Positions 63,353 to 64,000 of a stretch of DNA of 64,000 nt are shown here, one piece after another. A model generated the notes under the pieces. It ran no database searches, was not told the origin of the DNA, and worked only from the letters and a program-made list of their open reading frames with translations. Source of the DNA: a virus; IMG/VR virus record IMGVR_UViG_3300025405_000011, positions 62,001 through 126,000 of that record, one strand, 5' to 3'. Both the position numbers and the translations under genes were made by a program. The stretch's first letter is position 1; the number at the start of each line of letters is the position of its first letter.

Positions 63353-63859
63353 ATGAGTGACATGAATACACTAACCTGGTTTAGTGAGAGATGGTATGGT
63401 GAACCCAAATACAGATCTACAAGGTATACAAATGCCAAAGTGGATCTTGGTTTTACCATACAAGAAGATGTCAAGGGTGATGTCTTTTTACAAATTAGAT
63501 CAGTGAGGACAGGTAAAAAGAATGCTGACTGGGAAGTTGGTATTTTTAAATGTCTCAATGAAACTATGTCTTCTGCTAAAAAAGCCATTAAAAAAGCATG
63601 GGTGACTATGCAGAATTCTAGTGAAGATGAGATGAAATCATTCAATACCTTTTGGGATACATTGGTATCATATGGGTGGCTTCCAGCAATGGAGATGCCT
63701 TGCCATCATGGTATGATGTCAGTTTGTTTTTGTGGTAGAAAGGCAATTGCTTCATGGGCCACTACTCGTAGTACAATTCATCATACTACATTGAAGACAG
63801 TGTTGGAAGTTGAAGAAGAAAACAAGCTTGAACCATTGATCTTTGCATGGCCTGAGTGA
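63353..63859 (+). CDS. Small protein with Cys/His cluster, unknown
   Basis: The 168-residue protein has a ribosome binding site (AAGGAGAATGT) before its ATG. It contains TWFSERWYGEPKYRSTRYTNAK near the start, a helical middle and a late Cys/His set, CHHGMMSVCFCGRKAIASW, that may bind metal. C-terminal sequence is helical and acidic. No family is recognised. The stop is followed by the third structured leader. Confidence 0.6.
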   Translation: MSDMNTLTWFSERWYGEPKYRSTRYTNAKVDLGFTIQEDVKGDVFLQIRSVRTGKKNADWEVGIFKCLNETMSSAKKAIKKAWVTMQNSSEDEMKSFNTFWDTLVSYGWLPAMEMPCHHGMMSVCFCGRKAIASWATTRSTIHHTTLKTVLEVEEENKLEPLIFAWPE

Positions 63860-63863
63860 TAAA

Positions 63864-63953
63864 GGATGGTATGGAGTCAAATTCATACCATCCACTATGT
63901 ACTTGACAGTACAGAAGGTGATCATTGCCTACCAATGATAAATAACAAGGGAG
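63864..63953 (+). promoter_or_regulatory. Structured intergenic leader, copy 3
   Basis: H1: GGATGGTATGGA (63864-63875) with TTCATACCATCC (63882-63893), 12 bp with one G-U pair, loop GTCAAA as in copy 2. H2: TGTACT/AGTACA (63898-63913, loop TGAC). CAGAAGGT, then H3: ATCATTG (63921-63927) with CAATGAT (63933-63939), loop CCTAC. AATAACAAGGGAG (63941-63953) contains the ribosome binding site. Order and spacing match copy 1 although most stem bases differ. Confidence 0.75.
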
Positions 63954-63959
63954 ATTAGT

Positions 63960-64000
63960 GTGAAAACTAACACTTCAATCCAATCAGCAACCGAACAGAT
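63960..64000 (+). CDS. Start of a plus-strand gene, cut by the window edge
   Basis: A GTG at 63960 (in-frame VKTNTSIQSATEQ) lies seven bases after AGGGAG of the third structured leader, matching the arrangement of the GTG-started gene at 61153. Only 13 codons are visible, so no function can be assigned. Confidence 0.5.
   Translation, partial: MKTNTSIQSATEQ

Noticed and set aside
63166-63645. Minus-strand frame opposite the Rpf-like gene and the next gene
   Set aside because: Both plus-strand genes have good start signals, and one has a signal peptide and domain match; the antisense product shows no motif.
1-64000. Integrase, attachment site, transposase or insertion sequence
   Set aside because: No tyrosine or serine recombinase motif, terminal inverted repeats or target duplications were seen; the tRNA genes are intact and of phage type.

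Overview
The window is a long stretch of a tailed double-stranded DNA phage with a contractile tail. Evidence for this includes a tail sheath, tail tube, portal, prohead protease, scaffold, HK97-type major capsid protein, a frameshifted tail assembly chaperone pair and a tape measure protein. The host is most likely an actinobacterium. That is an inference from a secreted Rpf/transglycosylase-like protein, from small membrane proteins resembling actinophage holins, and from the general style of the head genes. The minus-strand block is AT-rich for such a host, which would suit a low-GC, perhaps freshwater, actinobacterium. I see no integrase, repressor, terminase, polymerase or CRISPR array.

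Positions 1-60192 form one minus-strand block of virion and lysis genes, mostly abutting or overlapping by a few bases, so it reads from right to left. The first part (60192 to about 37.4 kb) holds accessory and candidate minor virion proteins, many with CxxC zinc-binding motifs. It also holds an FkbM-type methyltransferase, a papain-like protein, a Dps-like protein, a calcineurin-like phosphoesterase, a permuted-papain hydrolase, small membrane proteins, an APS-kinase-like P-loop protein, two tandem paralogues and three tRNAs (Asp-GUC, Asn-GUU, Gln-UUG). The head module follows (37.4-28.4 kb): portal, prohead protease, zinc-ribbon protein, scaffold, decoration candidate and major capsid protein. 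A strong hairpin lies just after the capsid gene.

Next comes a very large fibre and adhesin module (about 28.4-9.1 kb). It includes a 2057-residue fibre with 14-residue coiled-coil repeats, a 497-residue protein with about 42 cysteines in short GC-containing repeats, a 1770-residue basic protein built of about 20-residue repeats, an NlpC/P60-like hydrolase and an Ig-repeat plus polyglycine fibre. The left end holds connector-like proteins, sheath, tube, the -1 frameshifted chaperone pair and the start of the tape measure protein.

At about 60.2-60.65 kb lies a GC-richer divergent region with nested inverted repeats, and transcription then switches to the plus strand. The plus-strand genes (60656-64000) are small, mostly unrecognised and separated by long, highly structured intergenic sequences. 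Several share one architecture: a 12-bp hairpin just after the stop codon, one or more smaller hairpins, then a leader of the form AAYAACAAGG(G)AG immediately before the start codon. The stems differ in sequence but keep their pairing, so this looks like a repeated RNA element and is the most interesting finding here. A 16-bp perfect hairpin with a nested hairpin precedes the secreted Rpf-like gene.
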